Origin: Flavobacterium sp. SUN046
GTDB lineage: Bacteria; Bacteroidota; Bacteroidia; Flavobacteriales; Flavobacteriaceae
Assembly (NCBI RefSeq): GCF_028867965.1
Contig: NZ_JAPQNT010000001.1
Coordinates: 496,001 to 560,000, forward strand
DNA length: 64,000 nt
Reading direction: 5' to 3'
The notes below the pieces were generated by a model that did no database searches, was not told the origin of the DNA, and saw only the letters and a program-made list of their open reading frames with translations. Positions within the stretch are counted from its first letter, which is position 1; every line of letters begins with the position of its first letter. This document shows, in pieces, positions 1 through 8,634 of the stretch. Both the position numbers and the translations under genes were made by a program.

Positions 1-2
1 AT

Positions 3-755
3 ATTGCGCAAGCCGAAAAAATGTCTTACGAAGTTGCGGTTACTGTGATTCAAAATGAAGTAAATTCATTGAAACACAAATTGCAAAATGAAGGTGTAAT
101 TTCTCTTAAAAATATTGGTGAACTAACTTTAAACTCTGAGAAAAATTTGGTTTTTATTCCAGCCGATCAAGTTAATTATTTAACTTCTTCTTTTGGATTA
201 TCAACTTATTCTTCGCCAGCTGTAAAACGTGAAATTTTCACAGAAGAAATCGAAATTGTTGAAGAAGAAGCTCCAATTGCCTTTGTTCCAGAGAAAAGAA
301 GCACATCTAATTTATTGAAATATGCAGCTGTTTTTGTACTTGGCGGAAGTTTACTTGGTGCAGGTGGTTTCTTCGGAAATCAATATTACCAAAAACAAAT
401 TCAAGCAGAAACTCTAGCCGTTCAAACTAAAGTTCAAAAACAAGTAGAACGAAAAATTCAAGAAGCTACTTTTTTTATTGCTAATCCGTTGCCGTCTGTA
501 ACTCTTACGGTTTCTGAAAGTAAAATGCCTTATCACATTGTTGCTGGCGCATTTTTACAAGAAGATAATGCCGAAAAAATGTATCAAGAATTGGTGAAAT
601 TGGGTTACAATGCTAAGAAAATAACTAAAAACAAACACGGATTGTTTCCTGTACTTTACGGAAGTTTTGCCACTTATTCTGAAGCTCAAACCGAAATGGA
701 ACGAATCAAGAAATCTCACAATCCAGAAGCGTGGTTGTTGATTGAAGAACTATAA
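3..755 (+). CDS. SPOR domain protein with HU/CCDC81-like N-terminal region, 5' partial
   Basis: The frame is open to the left edge of the window, so the ATG at 21 is an internal methionine and the true start lies outside. Counting from that ATG, residues 1-70 resemble the end of the HU/CCDC81-like domain that flavobacteria place ahead of SPOR. One membrane helix lies near residues 98-116 (LLKYAAVFVLGGSLLGAGGF). A SPOR domain covers about residues 168-244, starting at MPYHIVAGAF. SPOR domains bind denuded glycan strands of peptidoglycan, usually at division sites, and here the domain would face the periplasm. A clear terminator follows the stop. The domain calls are from memory of the families; the partial status is seen directly. 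Confidence 0.85.
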   Translation: MAQAEKMSYEVAVTVIQNEVNSLKHKLQNEGVISLKNIGELTLNSEKNLVFIPADQVNYLTSSFGLSTYSSPAVKREIFTEEIEIVEEEAPIAFVPEKRSTSNLLKYAAVFVLGGSLLGAGGFFGNQYYQKQIQAETLAVQTKVQKQVERKIQEATFFIANPLPSVTLTVSESKMPYHIVAGAFLQEDNAEKMYQELVKLGYNAKKITKNKHGLFPVLYGSFATYSEAQTEMERIKKSHNPEAWLLIEEL

Positions 756-759
756 AAAG

Positions 760-790
760 AATCCCGATTTACTTCGGGATTTTTTGTTTT
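760..790 (+). terminator. Rho-independent terminator of the SPOR gene
   Basis: A 7-bp stem ATCCCGA/TCGGGAT (761-767 and 774-780) with a 6-nt loop is followed by TTTTTTGTTTT. It starts five bases after the SPOR stop codon. Confidence 0.85.
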
Positions 791-813
791 TAATGGTTTG
801 GAGTTTTAAATAG

Positions 814-924
814 CACTTCGACAAGCTCAGTGTGACAATCTGCATCTAATTAGCATTTGAATAATGATTGCAATTTTATTATTTAGCAATTATTAAAACG
901 GTTGTAAGTATGAGCTTGTCGAAG
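814..924. repeat. Inverted pair of a dispersed intergenic repeat
   Basis: CTTCGACAAGCTCA (816-829) is repeated in inverse orientation as TGAGCTTGTCGAAG (911-924), 14 of 14 bases. The left copy is embedded in CACTTCGACAAGCTCAGTGTGACA-type sequence, which I know as a common flavobacterial intergenic repeat, and a relative occurs inside the mbnP-like gene at 22281-22303. This fills most of the 300-base gap between the SPOR gene and the thioesterase; I see no gene in it. Confidence 0.7.
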
Positions 925-1036
925 ACCTTTTAAAAGCGCTTTAGTGAGTTGAGAAACTAATAAATAATTTACTAAATTTTATAACTGTTTTTGTTTTTAT
1001 CGAACTTAAGTTAATTAATGGTTCAAACAAATTAAA

Positions 1037-1044
1037 TACCTTTG
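1037..1044 (+). promoter_or_regulatory. -7 promoter box of the thioesterase gene
   Basis: TACCTTTG fits the Bacteroidetes -7 consensus TAnnTTTG and lies 11 bases ahead of the ATG at 1056. The expected -33 TTG, 19 bases upstream, reads TTA (1015-1017), one mismatch. Confidence 0.6.
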
Positions 1045-1055
1045 CAAAAAAAATT

Positions 1056-1565
1056 ATGAATCCAAAACATCCAGCTGACTCTTTAACGATACTTACTGAT
1101 TTAGTTTTACCAAGTGAAACTAATCCTTTAAACAATCTTTTTGGTGGTGAATTACTTGCTCGTATGGACAGAGCCGCTAGTATTGCTGCACGAAGACATT
1201 CAAGAAGAATTGTAGTAACTGCATCTGTTAATCATGTTGCCTTCAATCGTTCAATTCCATTAGGAAGTGTAGTTACAATAGAAGCTAAAATTTCAAGAGC
1301 ATTTACTTCATCTATGGAAATATTTTTAGATGTTTGGATTGAAGATAGAGAATCTGGAATTAGGGCTAAAGCCAATGAAGCAATTTACACCTTTGTTGCT
1401 GTTGATGAAACAGGAAATCCAGTTGCAGTTCCGCCATTAGAACCTGAAACAGAAGAAGAAAAATCAAGATATGATGCTGCTTTAAGAAGAAAACAATTGA
1501 GTTTGGTTTTAGCTGGAAAAATGAATCCGCATGATGCTACTGAATTGAAAGCGTTGTTTGTGTAA
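1056..1565 (+). CDS. Acyl-CoA thioesterase, hotdog fold (YciA/BFIT-like)
   Basis: The 169-residue product is a single hotdog-domain thioesterase that would hydrolyse acyl-CoA to free acid and CoA in the cytoplasm. The family signature is present: N..NNLFGGELLARMDRAASIAA near residues 23-43, with the conserved N and D positions, then VTASVNHVAFNRSIPLGSVV near 53-73. The C-terminal tail (residues 140-169) is charged and specific to this group. It is a monocistronic gene between its own -7 box and a strong terminator shared with the convergent envC-like gene. The natural substrate cannot be read from the sequence. Confidence 0.88.
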   Translation: MNPKHPADSLTILTDLVLPSETNPLNNLFGGELLARMDRAASIAARRHSRRIVVTASVNHVAFNRSIPLGSVVTIEAKISRAFTSSMEIFLDVWIEDRESGIRAKANEAIYTFVAVDETGNPVAVPPLEPETEEEKSRYDAALRRKQLSLVLAGKMNPHDATELKALFV

Positions 1566-1569
1566 TATA

Positions 1570-1600
1570 AAAGTCCCGAATTTATCGGGACTTTTCTTTT
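1570..1600. terminator. Bidirectional terminator between convergent genes
   Basis: A 10-bp stem AAAGTCCCGA/TCGGGACTTT (1570-1579 and 1585-1594) is flanked by T runs on the right and A-rich sequence on the left. It can end both the thioesterase (+) and the EnvC-like gene (-), whose stop is at 1600. Confidence 0.85.
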
Positions 1601-2853
1601 TATCTACTTATCCATTGCGTTGGATTGGCATAAGTTGTATTTTGAGAAATCATGAACTTAAGAATTGTTTTTCCTTCGGCATTGGTTCGTATTTTTCCTA
1701 AAACTTGTTTAGTGGTAACTTTATCTCCAGCGCTAACATTTACACTTCCTAAGTTTTGATAAATCGTGAAAAAATCTCCATGTTGCACACAAACGGCTTT
1801 GTTTAATGGTGAAATAACAATAACTTTAGTTACTTCGCCACTAAATACAGCTCTTGCATTAGCACCCGAATCAGTGGTTATTTCAACACCACTATTATGA
1901 ATAACCAACGATTTATAAACTGGATGCGGTTGATCGCCATAACCCAATGTGATTACTCCTTTTTCAACTGGCCAAGGCAATCGTCCTTTATTGGCTTTGA
2001 AATTATTCGAAATTAATTGTCCTTCAGGTGTTAAAACAATCTTAGTTGATTCTTCAATTTTTTTAGTTTCGGCAGCAGTCGTTGTTTTCGGATTGGCTTT
2101 GGCTTTAGCAGCAGCAGCTTTTCTATTAGCTTCGGCAATTGCATCACGAATTAACTTTTGAATTTGAGCATCAATTTTTTTGTATTCTTGTTGCTTTTTC
2201 TTGATTTCGGCAGCAATTTGCTTTTTGTCTTTCTTTAAACTATTGGCAATTTTTTCTTGCTCTTGCTTTTCTTTTTCTAAATCTTGACGTTGCTTTTCTT
2301 GCTCGGCTAATAGTTTTTCTTTTTCGGTTTTTTGTCCGCTTAGTTTAGAATTGTAATCGGCAAGTTTATCTGTTTTATCTTTAATTTCATCGCCTTGCAT
2401 TTTTCTGTAACTAGAATATTGCTTCATGTATTGCAAGCGTTTGTAGGCTTGTAAAAAGTTTTCTGATGAAAGTAAAAACATAGCTCTACTTTGTTGTGAA
2501 CGACTTTTATAAGATTTTACAATCATTGCTGCATAATCTTCTTTTAGTATTACCAAATCTTTTTTGAGCTTATTAATTTGAACTTGATTAATGTACATGT
2601 CGTTGCTCAACAACTTGGTTTGCTTAGTTGTAGTGTTTATTAGTTTCTCTTTTAAACCGATTTTTTCTTTTTGTAACAATAACAATTTTCCAACCGATTT
2701 TTCTTTACCGCGAACTTCTTGAAGCATGCGCTCTTTTTCTATAATTTCTTGTTGAATTTTAGCTTTCTTTTGTTCGAGTTCTTCTTGCGTTTGTTGGCTC
2801 CATGCAAATGAAGTTAGGCAAACTAACAGTAATGTAAATAAACGCTTTTGCAT
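1600..2853 (-). CDS. EnvC-like murein hydrolase activator, degenerate LytM/M23 domain
   Basis: After a signal peptide (MQKRLFTLLLVCLTSFAWSQ), a long charged coiled coil runs over about residues 20-255, followed by a C-terminal LytM/M23 peptidase domain (about 300-417). The zinc-site motifs are broken: the first reads HNSGVE instead of HxGxD, the usual YxHL reads YQNL, and the usual LHFE reads LKFM. The domain is therefore probably inactive and, as in EnvC and NlpD, activates periplasmic amidases during daughter-cell separation. The frame opens at 2901, but I chose the ATG at 2853 because only that start gives a signal peptide and it lies four bases after the upstream gene's stop. It is the distal gene of the DUF4292-EnvC pair. 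Confidence 0.85.
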   Translation of the reverse strand: MQKRLFTLLLVCLTSFAWSQQTQEELEQKKAKIQQEIIEKERMLQEVRGKEKSVGKLLLLQKEKIGLKEKLINTTTKQTKLLSNDMYINQVQINKLKKDLVILKEDYAAMIVKSYKSRSQQSRAMFLLSSENFLQAYKRLQYMKQYSSYRKMQGDEIKDKTDKLADYNSKLSGQKTEKEKLLAEQEKQRQDLEKEKQEQEKIANSLKKDKKQIAAEIKKKQQEYKKIDAQIQKLIRDAIAEANRKAAAAKAKANPKTTTAAETKKIEESTKIVLTPEGQLISNNFKANKGRLPWPVEKGVITLGYGDQPHPVYKSLVIHNSGVEITTDSGANARAVFSGEVTKVIVISPLNKAVCVQHGDFFTIYQNLGSVNVSAGDKVTTKQVLGKIRTNAEGKTILKFMISQNTTYANPTQWISR

Positions 2854-2857
2854 AGTT

Positions 2858-3628
2858 TTAATTCTTATCGATGTAAATTCTCTCGTAACCTTCAGGAACA
2901 TTGTATGGAAAAGAAAGTTCTTCGTTGAATGTACTGTTTTTGTATTCTATTTCGATATTGGTTTTATTGTCGCTTTGTCTAGCATTGATTGACAAAGATA
3001 ATGGTAAAATGGCTTCATCATATTTTTTAAAATCAGGATAAACCACTTGCAACGTTCTGTCCAACGATGGCTGGTTGATTTCTTGGCGTTTGATTAAAAA
3101 ATTATCTGATTCAAAATAAAATGCTTTTTCTGCTTTGCCATCATTTGCTTGTAATTTGTATAATTTTTCCATTATTGAAACTACAAATTTTCCTTTATGT
3201 AAATCATCAATTGCTCTGCCAATGAGTAGATTTTGAACTTTTTGATAATCTAAATCGGTTCCTAACCACTTACTCAAACCAGCATAATCGCCTTCAAAAT
3301 ATTTATTTCCAATCTTATCATAATACTGCACCGATGTTGGTGTAATCAATGCTTTGGCCATTGTAATTCCGATAACACGAATAATAACTAAGATTTTTTC
3401 GTCTTTTTTTATTCTGATTTCAGCTGCAACATTTTGAGAGTTTTTGGCATCTTCATAATGTGCGCTTGCCTTTATATATAATGAAGAAAAATCGGTTTTA
3501 TTGTTGTAATGATTCTCAATTATTTTTTCAGCAGAAATTGTAGTGCTAGCATTACCTTCGGCTAAAACGGCTTTGGGTTTACAAGAAGCTAAAAATAACA
3601 GTGCTAAAATTGCTAAATATCTTTTCAT
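2858..3628 (-). CDS. DUF4292-type lipoprotein
   Basis: The 256-residue product begins with a lipoprotein signal (LALLFLASCKPK), so it is probably lipid-anchored in the periplasm or outer membrane. The rest is beta-rich, with many alternating hydrophobic residues as in LolA/LolB-like folds, and it matches the flavobacterial DUF4292 pattern as I remember it. It sits between a TPR protein and an EnvC-like amidase activator, a conserved flavobacterial order. A role in envelope assembly is an inference; no catalytic motif is visible. Confidence 0.75.
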   Translation of the reverse strand: MKRYLAILALLFLASCKPKAVLAEGNASTTISAEKIIENHYNNKTDFSSLYIKASAHYEDAKNSQNVAAEIRIKKDEKILVIIRVIGITMAKALITPTSVQYYDKIGNKYFEGDYAGLSKWLGTDLDYQKVQNLLIGRAIDDLHKGKFVVSIMEKLYKLQANDGKAEKAFYFESDNFLIKRQEINQPSLDRTLQVVYPDFKKYDEAILPLSLSINARQSDNKTNIEIEYKNSTFNEELSFPYNVPEGYERIYIDKN

Positions 3629-3657
3629 GGTTTGGATTCCAATTTAAAACTTTCGTT

Positions 3658-5034
3658 TTATTTCTTTTGTTTTTCTATTAATTCATTGGCTTTAGAAAAA
3701 TACAAATCTTTCTTTTTCATATCGCCTAAACCGTTGTAAGCTTCGCCCAATTGAAGGTTGAAATTGATTTCTAAAATTTTATTGTCAATTACAAAATCAA
3801 TTCCCGATTCTAAAACTTCTTTAGCTTTTTTAAATTTCTTTAATTGATTGTTTGCTAATCCGTTATAGTAATACAATTCGGGTTGTGTTGGAAACAATTG
3901 CAGCTGGTCTTCTGATGCTTTTTCTAAATTCTCAAATTGTAGGTTTTCTGTATAAGATTGTAATAATAGTAAAATAGTTTCCATGTCGTCATTTGTAGTT
4001 TTCAAATGCATTTCATAGTACTTAATTGCTTTTGCCCAATCTTTTTTAGATTGATAAAATTTCCCAATTTCTTTAGCAACTTTTACTTCTTTATCGTTAT
4101 CAAAATAGCCAATTGCTTTATCTAAATCTTTATCGAATTGCGGATTATTTTTAGTAAAAATCAAAAATTCATTTAAAATTCGGTGTTTGATTCTTTTATC
4201 AATTTTATCACTTGCAAAAACAATGTTCATTGATTTTACGGCTTTTTCGCCATCATTATTATTCAAATGAAATTTAAACAAACTCACTTGCGCCCAATCG
4301 GAAGTTGGAATTTCTTTTTCTAAATCTTTAGCAACTTCTAATGCTTTTTCTTCTTGATTGCTTTGCGAATACAAATAAATTAAAGCTATATAATTGGCTT
4401 CGTCTTTTGGATTCTTCTTAATTTTATCAATCAAATTGGCTTTTTCAGAACCTTGATATTTAGCGTCTTTTAGAATATCGGCTTTATACAATTCACGTTT
4501 ATCTGATTTTCCAACCGTTCCATTTAATTGGTTTATCAAATCTAATGCTTTGTCAAATTGTGAGGTATTCATGTACAGCGAAACCAAATCTTCTTTATAA
4601 TCTGACTTGAATTCGACTAATTTTTCAACAATAACTATTGCTTGATTAAAATCGCGTGTGTCATAACATACGTCGTACATACCAACCCAAGCCCAACGGT
4701 TTTTTGGATCAATTTGGGTAGCCTTATTAAAACTATCATACGCTTGTTTGTATTTTTTTTGCAAATAATAATTCTTGCCTAATTCAAAATAAACTACTCC
4801 GTTTTCAGGTTGAATGTCTTTGCATTTTTCTAAAGCATCGATCGCTTTATCATAGTTTTCAATTCCTTTTTGCTTTAGCGATTCATAGAAAGATTCTTCA
4901 AATTTGTTTTCTGCCAAAGCCAATGTATCTTTAGGTTCAGTTTGAGCCAAAAGAGCCGTTGGAATACAAAATATTCCGAAAAGGAAACCGAAAAAAACTG
5001 TTTTTATTCTATTTTTATTTGACACAAATTTCAC
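3658..5034 (-). CDS. Secreted tetratricopeptide repeat protein
   Basis: A signal peptide (FFGFLFGIFCIPTALLAQ) is followed by an array of TPR-like helical pairs over most of the 458 residues, for example NGVVYFELGKNYYLQKKYKQ near 80 and AKAIKYYEMHLKTTNDDMET near 337. TPRs bind protein partners, here most likely in the periplasm. The start is unusual: no ATG precedes the signal peptide, and the candidates are GTG at 5034 or GTG at 5025. Both lie inside a dispersed repeat (5021-5052), so the first residues seem to derive from that repeat. It heads the run TPR, DUF4292, EnvC-like. Confidence 0.75.
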   Translation of the reverse strand: MKFVSNKNRIKTVFFGFLFGIFCIPTALLAQTEPKDTLALAENKFEESFYESLKQKGIENYDKAIDALEKCKDIQPENGVVYFELGKNYYLQKKYKQAYDSFNKATQIDPKNRWAWVGMYDVCYDTRDFNQAIVIVEKLVEFKSDYKEDLVSLYMNTSQFDKALDLINQLNGTVGKSDKRELYKADILKDAKYQGSEKANLIDKIKKNPKDEANYIALIYLYSQSNQEEKALEVAKDLEKEIPTSDWAQVSLFKFHLNNNDGEKAVKSMNIVFASDKIDKRIKHRILNEFLIFTKNNPQFDKDLDKAIGYFDNDKEVKVAKEIGKFYQSKKDWAKAIKYYEMHLKTTNDDMETILLLLQSYTENLQFENLEKASEDQLQLFPTQPELYYYNGLANNQLKKFKKAKEVLESGIDFVIDNKILEINFNLQLGEAYNGLGDMKKKDLYFSKANELIEKQKK

Positions 5035-5052
5035 TAATTATCACAAATTTTT
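5021..5052. repeat. Dispersed repeat overlapping a gene start
   Basis: GACACAAATTTCACTAATTATCACAAATTTTT shares the core TTTCACnAATTATCACA with the end of wecB (48907-48923). It overlaps the first codons of the TPR gene. Confidence 0.5.
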
Positions 5053-5095
5053 ACATTGAAATTAAATTTCACTAACGTTTATAATCTATATTTCT

Positions 5096-6106
5096 TTATT
5101 CTAAAACAGAATAATCTCCAATACTAATACTGGTAAAATTTCCGTCAAAACTAGCATGATTTCCTATCATAGCGTTGTCTAGATTGGCGTTTTTGATGTG
5201 CGCATGGGTTTGAACTAAACTATTTTTAATTGTTGTATTGAAAACATGAGTTCCGTTGCCGAGTGAAACATTTGGTCCAACAACTGCATCAATCAAAACC
5301 ACATCTTTACCGATATAACATGGCGGAATAATAGTCGAATTTTCTAATTTCACATCATGATCAACTAAATGTTCGCCATCATTGTGTAAAAAACCTAGCA
5401 TTCTTGAATTGGTTTCAACCGTTACGTCTTTGTTGCCGCAATCCATCCATTCATCAACTTTTCCTGGTACAAATTTCATGCCTTTTGCCATCATTTGCTT
5501 AATTCCATCGTTTATTTGATATTCGCCACCATGAATAATATTGTTGTCTAACACCAATTGCAATTCATTTCTTAAAACGGAAACATCTTTAAAATAGTAT
5601 ATTCCGATAACGGCTAAATCGGAAACGAATTCTTTAGGTTTTTCGACCAATTCTATAATTTCATTATTTTCATTCAAATTGATTACACCAAAAGCTTCGG
5701 GTTGATCGACTTGTTTTACCCAAATTACAGAATCGGCGGTTTGATCTAAATCGAAATCGGCACGAATTAACGTGTCGGCATAAGCAATAACCGCTGGTCC
5801 AGACAAAGAATTTTTGGCACACATAATCGCATGACCTGTTCCTAAAGCTTTATTTTGGTAGTAAATTGTTCCTTTTGCACCCAACTTTTGAGCAATTGCA
5901 ATTAATTCTTCTTCTACTTTTTTGCCAAAACTTTCGTGAATGATAAAAGCAACTTCGTCAATTGGTTGGTTTAAAACTGTTGCAATATCTTCTACTAATC
6001 TATGTACGATCGGTTTTCCTGCAATTGGAATTAATGGTTTTGGTACTGTTAATGTATGCGGACGTAATCTTGAACCGCGTCCTGCCATTGGTACTATTAT
6101 TTTCAT
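5096..6106 (-). CDS. Sugar-1-phosphate nucleotidyltransferase
   Basis: The N-terminal domain carries the NTP-transferase signature MAGRGSRLRPHTLTVPKPL (residues 7-25), which binds the nucleotide and Mg2+. A central Rossmann-like domain (to about residue 225) has ADTLIRADFDL and VEKPKE motifs. The C-terminal third has hexapeptide-like beta-helix turns (HDVKLENSTIIPPCYIGKDV). The protein would make an NDP-sugar from NTP and a sugar 1-phosphate in the cytoplasm; which sugar and nucleotide cannot be told. At 336 residues it is shorter than GlmU and lacks its acetyltransferase extension. It lies downstream of the flippase and dut genes, suggesting a link to glycan synthesis. Confidence 0.8.
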   Translation of the reverse strand: MKIIVPMAGRGSRLRPHTLTVPKPLIPIAGKPIVHRLVEDIATVLNQPIDEVAFIIHESFGKKVEEELIAIAQKLGAKGTIYYQNKALGTGHAIMCAKNSLSGPAVIAYADTLIRADFDLDQTADSVIWVKQVDQPEAFGVINLNENNEIIELVEKPKEFVSDLAVIGIYYFKDVSVLRNELQLVLDNNIIHGGEYQINDGIKQMMAKGMKFVPGKVDEWMDCGNKDVTVETNSRMLGFLHNDGEHLVDHDVKLENSTIIPPCYIGKDVVLIDAVVGPNVSLGNGTHVFNTTIKNSLVQTHAHIKNANLDNAMIGNHASFDGNFTSISIGDYSVLE

Positions 6107-6123
6107 ATTATTGTTTTTATTTT

Positions 6124-6143
6124 AACCGCAAAGCTCGCAAAGA
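6124..6143. repeat. Short CGCAAAG repeat
   Basis: AACCGCAAAGCTCGCAAAGA holds two CGCAAAG units and matches a frequent flavobacterial intergenic repeat as I remember it. It lies in the 70-base gap between the nucleotidyltransferase gene and dut. Confidence 0.45.
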
Positions 6144-6176
6144 TTTTTGTATGTCAATTGATATTAATACTTATTA

Positions 6177-6611
6177 CTACTTTACACCAGTACTTCCAAA
6201 ACCGCCTTCGCCTCTTGACGTTTCTGATAATTCTTGAACTTCAATCCATTCGGCGCGTTCGTGTTTGGCAATGATTAGTTGAGCAATTCGTTCGCCGTTT
6301 TCAATCACAAAATCTTCATTGGATAAATTTACTAAAATTACTCCAATTTCGCCACGATAATCGGCATCGACTGTTCCTGGTGAATTTAAAACAGTAATTC
6401 CTTTTTTGAAAGCTAATCCGCTTCTTGGTCGAACTTGTGCTTCGTAACCAATTGGTAATTCGATGAAAAGTCCGGTTTTTACAAGTGTTCTTTCAAGTGA
6501 TTTTAACGTAATTGATTCTGAAATATTGGCGCGTAAATCCATGCCAGCAGAAGCTATAGTTTCGTAATTTGGTAATTCGTGTTGTGATTTATTTATTATT
6601 TTGATTTGCAT
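6177..6611 (-). CDS. dut: dUTP diphosphatase
   Basis: This 144-residue trimeric dUTPase converts dUTP to dUMP and pyrophosphate, which keeps uracil out of DNA and feeds dTMP synthesis. All five family motifs are present in order: AGMDLRA (23-29), RPRSGLA (62-68), [13 protein letters not shown] (79-91, with the catalytic Asp), GERIAQLI (106-113), and the C-terminal P-loop-like [10 protein letters not shown] (133-142). The ATG overlaps the stop of the upstream flippase gene by one base (TAATG), so the two are translationally linked. No oddities. Confidence 0.96.
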   Translation of the reverse strand: MQIKIINKSQHELPNYETIASAGMDLRANISESITLKSLERTLVKTGLFIELPIGYEAQVRPRSGLAFKKGITVLNSPGTVDADYRGEIGVILVNLSNEDFVIENGERIAQLIIAKHERAEWIEVQELSETSRGEGGFGSTGVK

Positions 6612-8077
6612 TATTTTGCTTTTCTTTTGATGATTCTTAGTAAAGTTTCTTTTTCGCTGTAATATATGAAATATAAAAATAGTGAAAGTAAAAGTATTTT
6701 TATCAAATAAGTTTCCCTAACATAAGGAACATAAAATGAAATCCCTGAGAATAAAATTGTGAGCCCAAGATAGCTGAAAATTTTATTAAAATCGTACGGA
6801 ATTGGATAGCTTTTTTGACCCATTTTATAGGATATTATCATCATGCTTCCATAAGCAGCAATGGTTGCAATTGCCGAACCATAATAACTCATTGTTGGAA
6901 TAAGAAGATAATTTAATGCTAGTGTAACCAATGCGCCAATTATGGAAATATACGCGCCAATATGTGTTTTATCAATTAATTTATACCATACCGATAAATT
7001 GGTGTAAATTCCTAGAAAGAAATTTGCTACAACTATAAGTGGAACTACTTGAATTGCATCCCAATATTTAGAATCAGGAACTAATGGATGTTTTAATAAA
7101 TCAATAAATGCAATTACAAACAAACAGATGAACGATCCAAAAATCACAAAATATTTGGTAATTGTTGCATACGTTTGTTGCGCGTTTTCATTGCTTGCGT
7201 GACTAAAGAAAAACGGCTCAATCCCGAGTGTATAAGCTGTTCTAAAAAGCACCATAAACATTCCGATTTTGTAACATGCAGAATAAGCTCCGATATCTGA
7301 TAATGGAACGTGCATCCAATCTAGAAAAATTTTATCAAAATGCTCATTTATGGCAAATGCAATTCCGGCTATTAGAATTGGAAGTCCATATTTCATCATT
7401 TTTTTCCACAGAATGACATCAAATTTCCAAGCTATCTTCAAATAATTTGGAAGTAATATCAATAAAGTAATCAAACTAGCTACAAGGTTGGAAACAAAAA
7501 TGTAACCAATTTGAAAGTTATCAAAATAAATGGTGCTTAAAAAACCATTGGGATTATTTGTAGCTATTTTGGGTAAAAAAGCTAGAAAAAAAACATTTAA
7601 CAATAAGTTTATAGTAACATTTGCCATCTTGATTACGGCATATTTCATGGGTTTTTTCTCGGCACGAAGCTTAGAAAATGGAATTATTGCCAGAGCATCT
7701 AAAGTTAAAATCCAAATGGTGTACGTGATGTATTCTACATTAATTTCAGACCAACTTGCTAATGTATTTCTGAACAATAATGACATTACTAAAAATCCTA
7801 AAGAAGACCAAAAAAGCGATACGGTACTTGTTGAAATAACATTTTTCTTATCGTCTTCAGAATTATAAAATCTAAAAAAAGATGTTTCCATTCCGTAAGA
7901 CAAAACAACATTGAAAAAAACCAAATAAGCAAAAATTACAGAAACTTCTCCCATTTTACTTTTGTCTGGCAAGTAACACACAAACAACGGATTTAGAATA
8001 AAGCTAATTATCCTTGGAAATACTGTTGCCAGTCCGTAAATTAAAGTTTGTTTAAAAAGATTTTTATATAAACTCAA
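6611..8077 (-). CDS. Polysaccharide biosynthesis flippase (MATE/Wzx-like)
   Basis: The product has about 12-14 predicted membrane helices and the start expected for flavobacterial oligosaccharide flippases ([20 protein letters not shown]). It would move lipid-linked sugars across the inner membrane. The frame opens with a TTG at 8101, but that codon is the end of a good -7 box (TATTTTTG, 8106-8099). I therefore place the start at the TTG at 8077, where the conserved family N-terminus begins. The gene overlaps dut by one base. It stands apart from the main polysaccharide cluster at 46-64 kb and may serve another glycan. Confidence 0.82.
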   Translation of the reverse strand: MSLYKNLFKQTLIYGLATVFPRIISFILNPLFVCYLPDKSKMGEVSVIFAYLVFFNVVLSYGMETSFFRFYNSEDDKKNVISTSTVSLFWSSLGFLVMSLLFRNTLASWSEINVEYITYTIWILTLDALAIIPFSKLRAEKKPMKYAVIKMANVTINLLLNVFFLAFLPKIATNNPNGFLSTIYFDNFQIGYIFVSNLVASLITLLILLPNYLKIAWKFDVILWKKMMKYGLPILIAGIAFAINEHFDKIFLDWMHVPLSDIGAYSACYKIGMFMVLFRTAYTLGIEPFFFSHASNENAQQTYATITKYFVIFGSFICLFVIAFIDLLKHPLVPDSKYWDAIQVVPLIVVANFFLGIYTNLSVWYKLIDKTHIGAYISIIGALVTLALNYLLIPTMSYYGSAIATIAAYGSMMIISYKMGQKSYPIPYDFNKIFSYLGLTILFSGISFYVPYVRETYLIKILLLSLFLYFIYYSEKETLLRIIKRKAK

Positions 8078-8098
8078 AGTAGCTTTTATTTTAAGCGA

Positions 8099-8106
8099 CA
8101 AAAATA
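8099..8106 (-). promoter_or_regulatory. -7 promoter box of the flippase-dut operon
   Basis: On the minus strand the sequence reads TATTTTTG, fitting TAnnTTTG. The -33 triplet 19 bases upstream reads TTT instead of TTG. It predicts transcription starting just ahead of the TTG at 8077. Confidence 0.5.
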
Positions 8107-8119
8107 AGGTTTTCTTTGT

Positions 8120-8557
8120 TTATGAAAATCCATTTTCATCAATAGTTTTGATAAAGTGAAATCCTCGTGGAACGTAACCTTGATTGTAGTAAAAACGATG
8201 CGCTTCAAAGTTTCCTGTAAAAGCGTCTAAAACGATACAAGTACAATTTAATTCTTTGGCTTTTTCATCAATAAATTGGGTTAATATTTTTCCAATTCCT
8301 TTTTTTCTGTACTCTGGATGTACTATAAAATTGTCAATTTCTATGTATTTTCCGGTCCATAATTTTGTTCCAAACCAAAATCCAGTCATTCCAATGCAAA
8401 TTTCATCTTCAAATAGTGCAACTTGCTTGTAGTTTTTAGGAATCATATCAATCAAAAAAGATTCATATTTTTCAATTGTCATGTTTGGATATAGAAATTT
8501 GATAGTTTCTAATTGCGACAGCATTTCTTGAATTGTAGTAAGTTCTTTAAGTTTCAT
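8120..8557 (-). CDS. GNAT family N-acetyltransferase
   Basis: The 145-residue product fits a single GNAT domain, which transfers an acyl group from acyl-CoA to an amine. Motif A, which binds the CoA pyrophosphate, is seen as HPEYRKKGIGKILTQFI (residues 77-93, pattern R/QxxGxG/A). It is followed by the typical FTGNFEAHRFYYNQGYVPRG near the C-terminus. The substrate is unknown. The gene stands alone, after the AAA+ operon's terminator and upstream of the flippase gene on the same strand. Confidence 0.85.
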   Translation of the reverse strand: MKLKELTTIQEMLSQLETIKFLYPNMTIEKYESFLIDMIPKNYKQVALFEDEICIGMTGFWFGTKLWTGKYIEIDNFIVHPEYRKKGIGKILTQFIDEKAKELNCTCIVLDAFTGNFEAHRFYYNQGYVPRGFHFIKTIDENGFS

Positions 8558-8585
8558 TATTTGAATTTATCGTTATAAAATTAAC

Positions 8586-8614
8586 AAAAAAGCGTCAACT
8601 AAATTTGACTCGCT
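8586..8614 (-). terminator. Terminator of the ABC/AAA+ operon
   Basis: On the minus strand AGCG(AG)TCAA / TTGACGCT forms a stem with a two-base bulge, followed by TTTTTTG. It lies about 20 bases after the stop of the AAA+ gene. Confidence 0.65.
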
Positions 8615-8634
8615 CATTAATTTTTATCTGTTTT

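Noticed and set aside
941..1135. Minus-strand frame before the thioesterase gene
   Set aside because: It overlaps the thioesterase promoter and start and shows no protein features.
5940..6237. Two overlapping plus-strand frames opposite the nucleotidyltransferase and dut genes
   Set aside because: Antisense to conserved motifs of both genes; no start signals.
7530..7868. 112-codon plus-strand frame within the flippase gene
   Set aside because: Antisense to a membrane protein; hydrophobic codons give such frames by chance.
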